Positions 24,578-34,129 of a stretch of DNA of 64,000 nt are shown here, one piece after another. The notes under the pieces are model-generated. The model did no database searches, was not told the DNA's origin, and worked only from the letters and a program-made list of their open reading frames with translations. The stretch is from Bacillus sp. M6-12. Lineage in GTDB: Bacteria; Bacillota; Bacilli; Bacillales; DSM-1321. Each line of letters opens with the position of its first letter. Position 1 is the first letter of the stretch. The translations under genes were made by a program, and so were the position numbers. The stretch spans positions 16,927 to 80,926 of the forward strand of contig NZ_PGVF01000025.1 of NCBI RefSeq assembly GCF_002860285.1, in the 5' to 3' direction.

Positions 24578-27184
24578 TTATTCAGGATTCTGGCTAATCA
24601 TTATTTCTCCATTTTTCAACCCGATTTCTACTGTTCCGTTATCCTTGATGTTCCCAGAAATAAGCTCCCTGGCCAACTTAGTCTCGACATGCTTTTGGAG
24701 GAATCGTTTTAGCGGCCGGGCTCCATACACAGGATCATACCCTTCCCTTACAATAAAATCACGGGCATTTTCATTCATAACAAGCGTTATACTTTTTTCT
24801 TCTAGCCTTTTTTGCAATTCAAGGACCATTTTATCGACAATACGGCTAATTTCCGTTTGTGATAAAGGCTTAAAAAGCACAATATCATCAATCCGGTTTA
24901 AAAATTCAGGACGGAAATGATGCCTTAGCTCAGAAAACACCCGATCCGCAGCTTCCTCACTGATTTCCCCTTCGGAATTCCTTCCCTCAAGCAGGTGCTG
25001 GGAACCGATATTGGAAGTCATGATAATGACAGTGTTTTTACAATTCACAGTCCTCCCATGAGAGTCGGTAATCCTTCCCTCGTCCAGCATTTGCAGCAGT
25101 AGGTTGAACACCTCGGGATGTGCCTTTTCAATCTCATCCAATAAAATGACTGAGTACGGCTGTCTTCTGACTGCTTCCGTAAGCTGGCCTCCCTCTTCGT
25201 ATCCAACATATCCAGGAGGAGCTCCAATCAGGCGGGAAACCGAATGCTTCTCCATATATTCCGACATATCAATCCGAATAATATGTTCTTCACTGTCAAA
25301 AAGGGACTCGGCCAGCGCCTTAACTAATTCTGTCTTACCGACTCCGGTCGGGCCTAGAAAGATGAACGAGCCAATCGGCTTATTGGGATCTTTAATTCCA
25401 GCACGGGCCCGCAAAACGGCATCAGCTACAAGCTCCACAGCTTCATCCTGTCCGACGACTCGCTTTCGGAGCGTACCTGCCAGCCGAAGAAGCTTTTCCC
25501 GCTCGCCTTCCACAAGCTTTACTACGGGGATCCCCGTCCATCTTGCAACAATGGAAGCGATCTCGTCCTCTGTTACTTCCTCCCGGAGCAGAACAGATTC
25601 TGATCTCGTTTTTTCTATCTCTTCTTCCATTTCCTGGAGTTCCCGTTCCAACGATGGTATTTTACCATGGCGAAGCTCGGCGGCACGGTTCAAATCGTAT
25701 TCATTCTCCGCCTTCTCCAGTTCCCGGCGCAGACGTTCCAGATTTTCACGTTTATCCTGGACAGTTTGAAGCGCAGCTTTTTCCATTTGCCATTGCGCCT
25801 TCATACTGTTTGCGCTATCACGCATTTCTGCAAGCTCCTTCTGTAATGTGTCCAGCCGTTCCATGCTTCGTTCATCAGATTCTTTCTTCAGTGCTGCTTC
25901 CTCTATCTCAAGCTGCATGACCTTCCTAGTGATTTCATCCAGTTCTGTTGGCATCGAATCTATTTCGGTCCGAATCATCGCGCAGGCTTCGTCGACAAGA
26001 TCAATTGCTTTATCCGGCAGAAACCGTTCTGTAATATAACGGTTTGATAAAACAGATGCGGCTACAAGCGCCCGGTCATGGATACGTACTCCATGGTGGA
26101 TCTCAAACCGCTCCTTTAACCCTCTGAGAATTGACACTGTATCCTCAATATCCGGTTCCTGCACAAGCACCTGCTGAAAACGCCGTTCAAGAGCAGCGTC
26201 TTTTTCAATATACTGGCGGAATTCATCAAGGGTAGTAGCTCCGATGCAATGAAGCTCTCCCCTGGCGAGCATTGGCTTCAGCATATTGCCGGCATCCAGC
26301 GCGCCATCCGTCCTGCCGGCTCCTACTATCGTATGAAGCTCGTCAATAAAAAGAATTATTTTTCCTTCACTTTTTCGGACTTCAGTTAAAACTGCCTTAA
26401 GGCGCTCTTCAAATTCTCCTCGAAATTTCGCACCAGCCACCAGGGCACTCATATCGAGTGAAAAAATAGTTTTATCCTTTAGCCCTTCTGGTACATCCCT
26501 TCTCACTATCCGGATTGCCAAGCCTTCGACAATTGCCGTTTTCCCAACTCCTGGCTCCCCTATCAGAACTGGATTGTTTTTAGTTTTTCTGGATAATATC
26601 CTGATAACATTTCTTATTTCGGCATCGCGGCCAATAACGGGATCCAGCTTCCCTGCTTTTACTTCCTCAACCAGGTCTCTCCCATACTTCTTTAATGCTT
26701 CATAGGTACCTTCAGGATTTTGGCTAGTCACTCTTTGATTCCCCCTTATTTCTTTAAGAATATTGATGGCAGCCTGGTACGTCAGCTTTCTTTCCGTAAG
26801 TTTTGCGGATATAGGATGTGCTTCCTTTAATACTGCAAGTAAAATATGCTCTACCGATAAGTATTCATCATCCAAACCGCTCTTTTCTTCCTCTGCTACT
26901 TCGAGCAGCCTCTGCAAAGATTGTGATATATATAGATTTGGCTCGCTTTCATTAGAGATAGTTACTTGAGGCAGCTTGTTTAATTCTTTCTTTAAGAAAT
27001 TCTGAAGCTCTTCTGCGGGCATATTAACTTCTGACAGCAGCCTTTTTAATAATCCTTCATTTTGCGAAGCGAGCGCCAGTATCAAATGTGCTTCTGTTAA
27101 CAGTTGATGTCGACGATCAAGAGCATTCTTCTGAGCCAGGATAAATGCTTCCTGTACTCTCTCCGTCATGTTTTCCATATTCAT
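24578..27184 (-). CDS. clpB: ATP-dependent disaggregase ClpB
   Basis: Hsp100 chaperone that, with DnaK, extracts and refolds aggregated proteins. The protein is 868 aa and has, in order: the Clp N-domain (MTERVQEAFILAQKNALDRRHQLLTEAHLILAL), AAA1 with Walker A GEPGVGKT (near 206) and Walker B ILFIDELH, the long middle-domain coiled coil (about 395-525), AAA2 with Walker A GPTGVGKT (near 604) and VILLDEIEKAHP, and the C-terminal D2-small domain. No IGF/IGL ClpP-binding loop is evident, which is right for ClpB. I chose ATG at 27184, 8 bases after GGAGG. A CtsR box and promoter lie just upstream. B. subtilis lacks clpB, and here it occupies the yjzD-yjzC junction. Confidence 0.96.
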   Translation of the reverse strand: MNMENMTERVQEAFILAQKNALDRRHQLLTEAHLILALASQNEGLLKRLLSEVNMPAEELQNFLKKELNKLPQVTISNESEPNLYISQSLQRLLEVAEEEKSGLDDEYLSVEHILLAVLKEAHPISAKLTERKLTYQAAINILKEIRGNQRVTSQNPEGTYEALKKYGRDLVEEVKAGKLDPVIGRDAEIRNVIRILSRKTKNNPVLIGEPGVGKTAIVEGLAIRIVRRDVPEGLKDKTIFSLDMSALVAGAKFRGEFEERLKAVLTEVRKSEGKIILFIDELHTIVGAGRTDGALDAGNMLKPMLARGELHCIGATTLDEFRQYIEKDAALERRFQQVLVQEPDIEDTVSILRGLKERFEIHHGVRIHDRALVAASVLSNRYITERFLPDKAIDLVDEACAMIRTEIDSMPTELDEITRKVMQLEIEEAALKKESDERSMERLDTLQKELAEMRDSANSMKAQWQMEKAALQTVQDKRENLERLRRELEKAENEYDLNRAAELRHGKIPSLERELQEMEEEIEKTRSESVLLREEVTEDEIASIVARWTGIPVVKLVEGEREKLLRLAGTLRKRVVGQDEAVELVADAVLRARAGIKDPNKPIGSFIFLGPTGVGKTELVKALAESLFDSEEHIIRIDMSEYMEKHSVSRLIGAPPGYVGYEEGGQLTEAVRRQPYSVILLDEIEKAHPEVFNLLLQMLDEGRITDSHGRTVNCKNTVIIMTSNIGSQHLLEGRNSEGEISEEAADRVFSELRHHFRPEFLNRIDDIVLFKPLSQTEISRIVDKMVLELQKRLEEKSITLVMNENARDFIVREGYDPVYGARPLKRFLQKHVETKLARELISGNIKDNGTVEIGLKNGEIMISQNPE

Positions 27185-27229
27185 TTTCATAGCCTCCATT
27201 AAATTGAGAGTTATGAATTTATATATTAA

Positions 27230-27260
27230 TTTGACCTTTTTTGACTTTAGCTTTATTATA
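27230..27260 (-). promoter_or_regulatory. CtsR operator and clpB promoter
   Basis: Minus strand AGTCAAA-AAA-GGTCAAA (27230-27246) matches the CtsR heptad direct repeat exactly. It lies just downstream of a -10 TATAAT (27255-27260). This predicts heat-shock derepression. Confidence 0.88.
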
Positions 27261-27317
27261 CAAATTTTAATTAGCAAATAAAATAATAAAGTCTCCTTGC
27301 TCTTAAAATTTTACCCA

Positions 27318-27380
27318 AATACAAAAAAACCTGGCTGTACATTCTGATTTTTTATCAGAACATAACAGAAGGTTTTTTAA
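27318..27380 (-). terminator. yjzC terminator
   Basis: Minus strand: an AAAACCT...AGGTTTTTTT outer stem and a TTCTGAT...ATCAGAA inner stem, followed by a T-run. Confidence 0.75.
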
Positions 27381-27412
27381 AAGAATTTTGAAAAAAGTGA
27401 ACTACTTTTGTT

Positions 27413-27604
27413 TTAATCTAAATTTCGCTGCTGATGATGATAAGTCCAGATCCGATTGTGATTCGTATTCTCCGGAAATCTGTCACCGGCGCTTAATTTC
27501 ACCATTTTCGGGCTTGATACACTGCTCCCCGTTTCGCCAATTTCAATATATACACCATTATTCGGAGCCTTCTGGCCGGCTTTAAATTGATGATTTTGTC
27601 CCAT
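27413..27604 (-). CDS. yjzC: YjzC family protein
   Basis: A 63-aa protein, MGQNHQFKAGQKAPNNGVYI...RFPENTNHNRIWTYHHQQ, a close match to the small YjzC/YhzC family of Bacillus. The family has an invariant KAGDRFP-TTNHNR type tail; here it reads LSAGDRFPENTNHNR. The start ATG at 27604 lies 7 bases after GGGGG. It is located beside argF as in B. subtilis. Cytoplasmic, function unknown. Confidence 0.85.
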   Translation of the reverse strand: MGQNHQFKAGQKAPNNGVYIEIGETGSSVSSPKMVKLSAGDRFPENTNHNRIWTYHHQQRNLD

Positions 27605-27691
27605 GTCAACACCCCCTTGGTTTGCTGCACAATTATTTTTTCCTGAAGAATGAATGTTCATGTAAGAAAAGCAAAATGGAGCCGAATAATA

Positions 27692-27722
27692 CAAAATCCG
27701 TATGGCATGGAGCCATACGGAT
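27692..27722 (-). terminator. Terminator of the arginine operon
   Basis: ATCCGTATGGC and GCCATACGGAT form an 11-bp perfect stem followed by TTTT, just after the argF stop. Confidence 0.88.
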
Positions 27723-27738
27723 CGGTTTCTCTATAATA

Positions 27739-28695
27739 TTATCCGAGCAAATCAGCTAAGATTGCTTTTTGGGCATGAAGCCTGTTGCCTGCCTGGTGGA
27801 ATACAGCTGAATTTGGTCCATCAATAATATCTCCAGTTACCTCTTCCTCCCTGTGGGCAGGAAGGCAGTGAAGGAAAATATAATCTTCCTTTGCGTGTTT
27901 TACAAGTTCACTGTTAATTTGGTACTCCTTAAATGCCTTAAGGCGAATTTCATTTTCATCCTCCTGGCCCATTGAGGTCCAGACATCGGAATAGATGATA
28001 TCAGCATCCTTTACGGCATCCTTAGGGTCACGGCATATTTCAGATTTACAGCCTGATTTTGCCGCCGCCTCCTTTGCAAGTTCAACAATTTGGCTATTTG
28101 GTTCATAACCTTCTGGACAGCCAATTGCAAAATCTATACCTGTTTTCCCACAGGCCATCATTAATGAATGGGCCATATTATTCCCATCCCCAACATAGGC
28201 CATCTTCAATCCTTTAAGTGTTCCCTTAATTTCCTGGATAGTCAGTAAATCTGCCATCGCCTGACATGGATGAGAAAGATCTGTTAATCCGTTAATGACT
28301 GGGATGCTCGCTTCCGCTGCCAGCTCTGTTACCTTTTCATGCTCAAATGTACGGATCATAATCCCATCCACATATTGGGAAAGGACTTTAGCCGTATCAG
28401 AAACTGTTTCCCCCCTGCCAAGCTGGATATCATTGCTGCTCAAGAAAAGTGCATGGCCTCCGAGCTGCAACATTCCAACTTCAAAGGATACTCTTGTACG
28501 GGTAGACGACTTTTCAAAGATCATGCCGAGTGTTTTGCCTTGAAGCGGCAAATATTTCTCACCTAGTGTATGTTTAGCTTTAATTAGTTTTGCCAGCTTT
28601 AACAGCTGGGTTATTTTTTCACCTGAGATATCGGCTATAGAAAGAAAATCTTTCTGCTGAAGTATTTTGGCTGCTGGAATTGATGCAATTGTCAT
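27739..28695 (-). CDS. argF: Ornithine carbamoyltransferase
   Basis: Transfers carbamoyl phosphate to ornithine to give citrulline. It is 318 aa and cytoplasmic. It has carbamoyl-phosphate sites STRTR (near 58) and HPCQ (near 134), the ornithine loop DVWTSMG (near 230) and HCLP (near 272). ATG at 28695 overlaps the carB stop (ATGA), so the genes are translationally coupled; a longer frame start lies inside carB. Last gene of argCJBD-carAB-argF. Confidence 0.96.
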   Translation of the reverse strand: MTIASIPAAKILQQKDFLSIADISGEKITQLLKLAKLIKAKHTLGEKYLPLQGKTLGMIFEKSSTRTRVSFEVGMLQLGGHALFLSSNDIQLGRGETVSDTAKVLSQYVDGIMIRTFEHEKVTELAAEASIPVINGLTDLSHPCQAMADLLTIQEIKGTLKGLKMAYVGDGNNMAHSLMMACGKTGIDFAIGCPEGYEPNSQIVELAKEAAAKSGCKSEICRDPKDAVKDADIIYSDVWTSMGQEDENEIRLKAFKEYQINSELVKHAKEDYIFLHCLPAHREEEVTGDIIDGPNSAVFHQAGNRLHAQKAILADLLG

Positions 28696-31600
28696 AGGTA
28701 CATCACTCCCTTTGGTTGTTTTCGCTGCCACTCTTGAAGAGGGAAGACGTTAAGTTCCCCTGTTTGAGCAGTCTCCAGATAAGCTTCAAAGGTTTCTGGC
28801 TCCGAAAAAGCAAGCAAGCGGTACTTTGCAGAAATAAGGCGGAGCTGCTTATCTTCCTCTGTATTCCCGAAGGCAAGGACGATAGAACCGTTGCCTTCCT
28901 TCAGCCAGCCTTCAAAGTCCTGATTATTTATGTTAAGGCCTGCATTATTTATTTCATCATGCATTGAACGGGATTTTTTAACCGAGGAGGCTGAAATATA
29001 AATACCGTTTTTACCATGCCACTGCCTGCGATGATTATGGAATACCTTAGCCATTGTCTCTTTTCTGCCTACGCCAATGGCGATTCCTTCACCTGTTGAT
29101 TTCATTTCCGGACCGATTTTTGAATCCATCCCGCTTAGGGCAAAGGTTGAAAACACTGGATACTTAACGACTGTATATGGAATTTCCTCCATAAGCCCTG
29201 TATGGGAGAAGATATTCGACACAGTATATTTCCCAAGCAATATTTTTGTCGCAATTTGGACAAGCGGTACACCGGTTACTTTGCTGATTATCGGAACCGT
29301 TCTGCTGGCTCTTGGATTTACTTCAAGAACATTGACTGTATCCCCATCAATAACGAACTGAATGTTCATTAATCCTTTATAATCTATTTCACGGACGATT
29401 TTTTCTGAATAGTGAACCATTTTTTCTTTTACCTCTGCTGATAGTGATTGGGCCGGGAGAATTGCCATGCTGTCGCCGGAGTGTACACCAGCACGCTCAA
29501 CGTGTTCGGCTATCAGTGGAATATAAACACATTCTCCATCTGCCACTAAATCAATTTCAGCCTCTTTAGCAGGAAGATAAGAATCAATCAATACGGGAAA
29601 TGCCAGCTCATTTCCGGTTTTCAATCTGGTCTCCAGACTGGTTTCATCAATAAATACTTCCATTCCCTGTCCGCCAATTACATAAGAAGGGCGCAGCAGG
29701 ACAGGATATCCGATTGCTTTAGCCTTCTCTAGCAGCTGACTCTCGCTGTCTGCCATCGTGCCAGGAATATGCGGGATATCAAGCCCCTCCAGAAGCTGAT
29801 AAAAACGTTTGCGATCTTCAAGCTGATCAACAATATCACAGGAGGTACCAATCAAATTCACGCCCAGCGCTTCCAAACTGTCAGCAAGATTAAGCGCCGT
29901 CTGTCCGCCAAACTGCACGATAACATCTGTAATCCCCTCAGCTTCTATCACATTCATGACATACTCCAGGGTAAGAGGCTCAAAGTACAGGCGGTCTGCC
30001 GTTGCATAATCAGTACTTACTGTTTCAGGATTGTTATTGATCAGTATGGTTTCAATGCCTTCCTGTTTTAGTGTATAGACACTATGAACAGAGCAATAAT
30101 CAAATTCTATGCCCTGACCAATCCGTATTGGACCGCTTCCTATGATCAGAACCTTTTGTTTATCCGAGGCAATTTGCTCATTTTCTCCAAAATAGGTCGA
30201 ATAAAAATAATTGGTAAATGAATTGAATTCTGCTGCACACGTATCAACTGTTTTATATACTGCCCTTACTCCGAGGTTAATCCTGCTATGGCGGACAAGC
30301 TCTTCCGTCACATCCCAAACGGTTCCTAAATAACGATCCGAAAATCCCTTTTCTTTATAAAGCTGCATTTCCGCTTTGGTAACCTTATTTAAGCTTGTTG
30401 CGGCTATCTCTTTTTCCAGTGACACAAGCCCTGCGAAGCAATGAAGGTAAAAATAGTCAATTGTAGTTGCATCATGGATTTTCTCCGGTGTAACGCCTCT
30501 TCTAAGAAGCTCCATTACCGCAAAAAATCTTTCATCGGTACTTTCTGTCACAAGCTTCCAAAGCTCTTGGACTGTTTTTTTGAATAGGGAAGGAAGCTGC
30601 AGCCCCGCTGTTTTTAATTCCAATGAATCGACAGCTTTTTGAAGGGCTCCTTCCAGATTGCGGTGGAGGGCCATTACTTCACCTGTTGCCTTCATTTGCG
30701 TGCCAAGTCTTCTATTCGCTCCAGTGAACTTATCAAACGGCCAGCGCGGAAATTTAACCGCTACATAATCAAGGGCTGGCTCAAAGCTTGAATACGTACT
30801 CTGGGTTACCGGATTTTTCAATTCAGACAAGTGATAACCTACTGCAAGCTTTGCAGCAATACGAGCAATTGGATACCCTGTTGCCTTTGAAGCGAGCGCT
30901 GAAGAACGGCTGACACGCGGGTTCACTTCAATTAAGTAATATTGCTTGCTGTGCGGATCAAGAGCAAATTGAATATTGCAGCCTCCAATGATCCCAAGTT
31001 CGGAAATGATTTTGATCGATGCTGAACGCAGCATATGATATTCATCGTCAGTCAGCGTCTGGGAAGGTGCCACAACAATCGAGTCCCCTGTATGAATCCC
31101 TACCGGATCAATGTTTTCCATATTGCAAATAGTGATACAGGTACCATTGCTGTCGCGCATTACTTCATACTCAATCTCCTTATAACCGGCAATGCTTCGT
31201 TCGATTAGACATTGTGTTATTGGACTTTCCTGGAGTCCTCCCCTGACAAGTTCCTTAAAAGAATCCATTGTCTGTGCAATGCCGCCGCCAGTTCCGCCAA
31301 GTGTATAAGCGGGGCGAACAATGATTGGAAAACCGATTTTTCCAGCGAATTGTACAGCATCTGAAAGTGTATGGACAATCATGCTTTCCGGGATTGGTTC
31401 ATTTATTTCCATCATCAGTTTCCGGAACAGCTCCCTGTCCTCCCCTTTTTTAATAGAATCAATCGGTGTGCCCAGCAGTTTCACTCCAAATTTATCGAGA
31501 GTACCTGCCTCATGGAGCTGATAGGCCAGATTTAACCCGGTCTGCCCTCCCAATGTTGCTAATAAGCCGTCAGGCCTTTCCTTTTCAATAATTTTTGCCA

Positions 31601-31820
31601 GGACATCGTGGGTAAGCGGTTCGAAATACACGACATCCGCGTTTAGATCGTCAGTCATGATAGTTGCAGGGTTATTGTTAACCAGAACAACCTTATAACC
31701 TTCTTCTTTTAAGGCCACACACGCCTGTGTACCTGCATAATCAAATTCTGCGGCCTGCCCGATGACAATTGGGCCAGATCCGATGACAAGGATTGTTTTG
31801 ATTGATTGATCTTTAGGCAT
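28692..31820 (-). CDS. carB: Carbamoyl-phosphate synthase large subunit, arginine-specific
   Basis: Makes carbamoyl phosphate from bicarbonate, ammonia and two ATP. The 1042-aa protein has two ATP-grasp halves, each with the signature patterns (GSGPIVIGQAAEFDYAGTQAC and GSGPIRIGQGIEFDYCSVHSV). An oligomerisation region lies between them, and a C-terminal MGS-like domain is reduced and atypical (HDEINNAGLNIN..., ending KGVMYL). Membership of the arginine operon indicates the arginine-regulated isoenzyme rather than the pyrimidine one. It overlaps carA by 8 bp and argF by 4 bp. Confidence 0.95.
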   Translation of the reverse strand: MPKDQSIKTILVIGSGPIVIGQAAEFDYAGTQACVALKEEGYKVVLVNNNPATIMTDDLNADVVYFEPLTHDVLAKIIEKERPDGLLATLGGQTGLNLAYQLHEAGTLDKFGVKLLGTPIDSIKKGEDRELFRKLMMEINEPIPESMIVHTLSDAVQFAGKIGFPIIVRPAYTLGGTGGGIAQTMDSFKELVRGGLQESPITQCLIERSIAGYKEIEYEVMRDSNGTCITICNMENIDPVGIHTGDSIVVAPSQTLTDDEYHMLRSASIKIISELGIIGGCNIQFALDPHSKQYYLIEVNPRVSRSSALASKATGYPIARIAAKLAVGYHLSELKNPVTQSTYSSFEPALDYVAVKFPRWPFDKFTGANRRLGTQMKATGEVMALHRNLEGALQKAVDSLELKTAGLQLPSLFKKTVQELWKLVTESTDERFFAVMELLRRGVTPEKIHDATTIDYFYLHCFAGLVSLEKEIAATSLNKVTKAEMQLYKEKGFSDRYLGTVWDVTEELVRHSRINLGVRAVYKTVDTCAAEFNSFTNYFYSTYFGENEQIASDKQKVLIIGSGPIRIGQGIEFDYCSVHSVYTLKQEGIETILINNNPETVSTDYATADRLYFEPLTLEYVMNVIEAEGITDVIVQFGGQTALNLADSLEALGVNLIGTSCDIVDQLEDRKRFYQLLEGLDIPHIPGTMADSESQLLEKAKAIGYPVLLRPSYVIGGQGMEVFIDETSLETRLKTGNELAFPVLIDSYLPAKEAEIDLVADGECVYIPLIAEHVERAGVHSGDSMAILPAQSLSAEVKEKMVHYSEKIVREIDYKGLMNIQFVIDGDTVNVLEVNPRASRTVPIISKVTGVPLVQIATKILLGKYTVSNIFSHTGLMEEIPYTVVKYPVFSTFALSGMDSKIGPEMKSTGEGIAIGVGRKETMAKVFHNHRRQWHGKNGIYISASSVKKSRSMHDEINNAGLNINNQDFEGWLKEGNGSIVLAFGNTEEDKQLRLISAKYRLLAFSEPETFEAYLETAQTGELNVFPLQEWQRKQPKGVMYL

Positions 31821-32898
31821 AGACTTTATCTCTCCAGCTTGTGTCTTTTACTGTTTGCAGAAATTCTTCGAATAAATTCAGGCTCTCTGCCGGGCCCGGG
31901 TTAGCCTCAGGATGATACTGAGCAGTTAATATAGGAAGGCTTTTATGGGACAGACCTTCAACCGAACCGTCATTAACATTGCGGAAACGGACAGCCAGCG
32001 GTGTACCTTTAAGACTTTCTTCTTCAATTTCATAGCTATGGTTCTGTGAGCTCATAAATACGCGCTTCGTTTGGATATCAACAACAGGCTGATTCGCACC
32101 CCTATGCCCAAATAGCATTTTTTTTGTATCGCCCCCAAAGGCTAAGGCAGTCAGCTGGTGGCCAAGGCAAATAGCCATGGACGGGAAGGTGCTTAGAATA
32201 GCCCTGATATTCCCGATCAAATGGGTCAGCTGTTTCGGGTCCCCAGGGCCGTTAGATAGCAGTACACCATCCGGGGATAACGATTTGACCTTTTCAAATG
32301 AGATATCGTAAGGAACAACTGTAACTTTGCAGCCTTTCAAAAGAAGTGAATCCAAAATCGATTTTTTATATCCAAAATCCATTAAAACAATATGGTATTT
32401 TCCTTTGCCATATGAAACAATCTCTTTTGAGGACACCTTTGGCACTGTTTCGTTTAAACCCTTGGTGTTTAGAAGATATGCATTTGGTGTTTCAGAAAAT
32501 GAAAGGACGGACGTCATCGAGCCTTCTTTTCTGATCTGCTTCACCAAGGCCCTTGTATCTATACCGCCAAGCAATGGGATTCCCCATGAGTCCAAGTACT
32601 CCTTTAAGGAGGATTGTGCCTGGAAGTGTGAATAATGCATATTTCCCTGGTAGACTATAACACCAGCAACATGCGGTTTTTTGCTTTCAAAGTCTTCGCG
32701 ATTAATTCCGTAGTTTCCGATAAGGGGGTAAGTAAAGACAACTATTTGCCCTTTGTAGGATGGGTCTGTCAATACTTCCTGGTAACCCGTCATCCCGGTA
32801 AAAAAGACGACTTCTCCACAGATATCCTTTTCTTTGGGTTTGGTAATATATTCTCCTTCAAAGGAAGCACCATTTGCCAAGTGTATATAGCCTTTCAT
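31813..32898 (-). CDS. carA: Carbamoyl-phosphate synthase small subunit, arginine-specific
   Basis: Glutaminase subunit, 361 aa, supplying ammonia to CarB. The N-terminal CPSase domain begins MKGYIHLANGASFEGEYI. The C-terminal class I amidotransferase domain has the nucleophile Cys in MAICLGHQLTALAFGG (near 239) and His/Glu in AQYHPEANPGP (near 325). The ribosome site is AGGTGG. It lies 73 bp downstream of argD and overlaps carB. Confidence 0.95.
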   Translation of the reverse strand: MKGYIHLANGASFEGEYITKPKEKDICGEVVFFTGMTGYQEVLTDPSYKGQIVVFTYPLIGNYGINREDFESKKPHVAGVIVYQGNMHYSHFQAQSSLKEYLDSWGIPLLGGIDTRALVKQIRKEGSMTSVLSFSETPNAYLLNTKGLNETVPKVSSKEIVSYGKGKYHIVLMDFGYKKSILDSLLLKGCKVTVVPYDISFEKVKSLSPDGVLLSNGPGDPKQLTHLIGNIRAILSTFPSMAICLGHQLTALAFGGDTKKMLFGHRGANQPVVDIQTKRVFMSSQNHSYEIEEESLKGTPLAVRFRNVNDGSVEGLSHKSLPILTAQYHPEANPGPAESLNLFEEFLQTVKDTSWRDKVYA

Positions 32899-32971
32899 TT
32901 TTCCACCTCTAACAATGTATAATTATTTATAAAAAATGATTTTTATTCATTTTAACTCATAAATTTCAGCC

Positions 32972-34129
32972 TTAATGGCTGATAGATACTTGTTTCATAG
33001 CAGCAAGGGCAATCATATTAACTGCAGCGTCAATTTCATGCTTTTCCACAGTCAGCGGCGGCAATAACCGAAGAACATTCTGTCCGGCCGGCAATGCCAG
33101 CATTCCTTCTTCCTGAAGGGAAACCAAGAAAGGCGCAACTTCTAATGTTAACTGAATTCCAATCATTAGCCCTTTGCTTCTAATTTCAGATATAAATGGG
33201 AACTCTTGCAATTTGTCTTCTAATTGCCGGATTAGATATTCGCAATTTTCATTAATTTTTTCAATAAAACCGGCTTTTTTTAATTCATTTAATGTAGCTT
33301 TTGCAGCCGACATGCTGACAGGGTTGCCGCCAAAAGTGGAACCATGGCTGCCAGGTCCGAAAAACTCCTGCAGTTCTTGCTTGCCGATCATTGCACCAAC
33401 AGGCAGCCCATTTCCAAGCCCCTTTGCTGCTGTGATGATATCAGGCTCGATTTCATAGTGCTGGAAGGCAAATGCTTTACCAGTTCTGCCTATGCCTGTT
33501 TGTATCTCGTCAATGATGATCAAGGCACCTGTCTGTTTACAAATAGTTTGAATCGCTTGGAGAAATTCACTTGAAGCTATATGAATTCCGCCTTCACCCT
33601 GGATAATTTCCAGCATGATTGCAGCAGTATCTTTATCAACAGCATTTTTCACTGCTTCCGGATTGTTAAACTGAATGTATTCAAAGCTTTCCAGCATGGT
33701 TCCATAACCATTTCTTACTTTTTCCTGGCCGGTGGCCGCCATGGTCGCAAACGTTCTTCCATGAAAAGATTGCTGGCAGGTAACAATTTTCGAACGGCCC
33801 GTTGCCTTCCTTGCCAGCTTCATAGCAGCTTCATTTGCTTCTGCACCGCTATTGCAGAAGAACACTTGATCCAGACCTGACAGTTCTGCCAAAAGGGATG
33901 CGGTATCCTCCTGCAGTGAATTTTTAAAAAGATTCGATGTATGCCAGTACTGATCGAGCTGCTTTTGAACCGCCTGCTGTACTGCCGGGTGCCGGTGCCC
34001 TAAATTCAGAACCCCTATACCGGATGTAAAGTCCAGATACTTTTTTCCTTCGGTGCTGGTCAGCCAGCATCCTTCGGCTGATTCCGGCTCTATAGTCCAT
34101 CTTTGGTAGGTTGGAAAAAGTGCGCTCAA
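32972..34129 (-). CDS. argD: Acetylornithine aminotransferase
   Basis: PLP-dependent class III aminotransferase, converting N-acetylglutamate semialdehyde to N-acetylornithine. It is 385 aa. The PLP phosphate site is CNSGAEANEAAMKLARK (near 96). The Asp of IIIDEIQTGIGRTG (near 208) and the lysine of ITAAKGLGNGLPVGA (near 238) bind the cofactor. The TTG start overlaps the argB stop (TTGA), so translation is coupled. Standard operon position. Confidence 0.95.
   Translation of the reverse strand: MSALFPTYQRWTIEPESAEGCWLTSTEGKKYLDFTSGIGVLNLGHRHPAVQQAVQKQLDQYWHTSNLFKNSLQEDTASLLAELSGLDQVFFCNSGAEANEAAMKLARKATGRSKIVTCQQSFHGRTFATMAATGQEKVRNGYGTMLESFEYIQFNNPEAVKNAVDKDTAAIMLEIIQGEGGIHIASSEFLQAIQTICKQTGALIIIDEIQTGIGRTGKAFAFQHYEIEPDIITAAKGLGNGLPVGAMIGKQELQEFFGPGSHGSTFGGNPVSMSAAKATLNELKKAGFIEKINENCEYLIRQLEDKLQEFPFISEIRSKGLMIGIQLTLEVAPFLVSLQEEGMLALPAGQNVLRLLPPLTVEKHEIDAAVNMIALAAMKQVSISH

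Noticed and set aside
25104..25769. 221-codon plus-strand frame in clpB
   Set aside because: A Ser/Arg-rich antisense frame over the AAA2 domain, the usual by-product of a conserved gene on the other strand.
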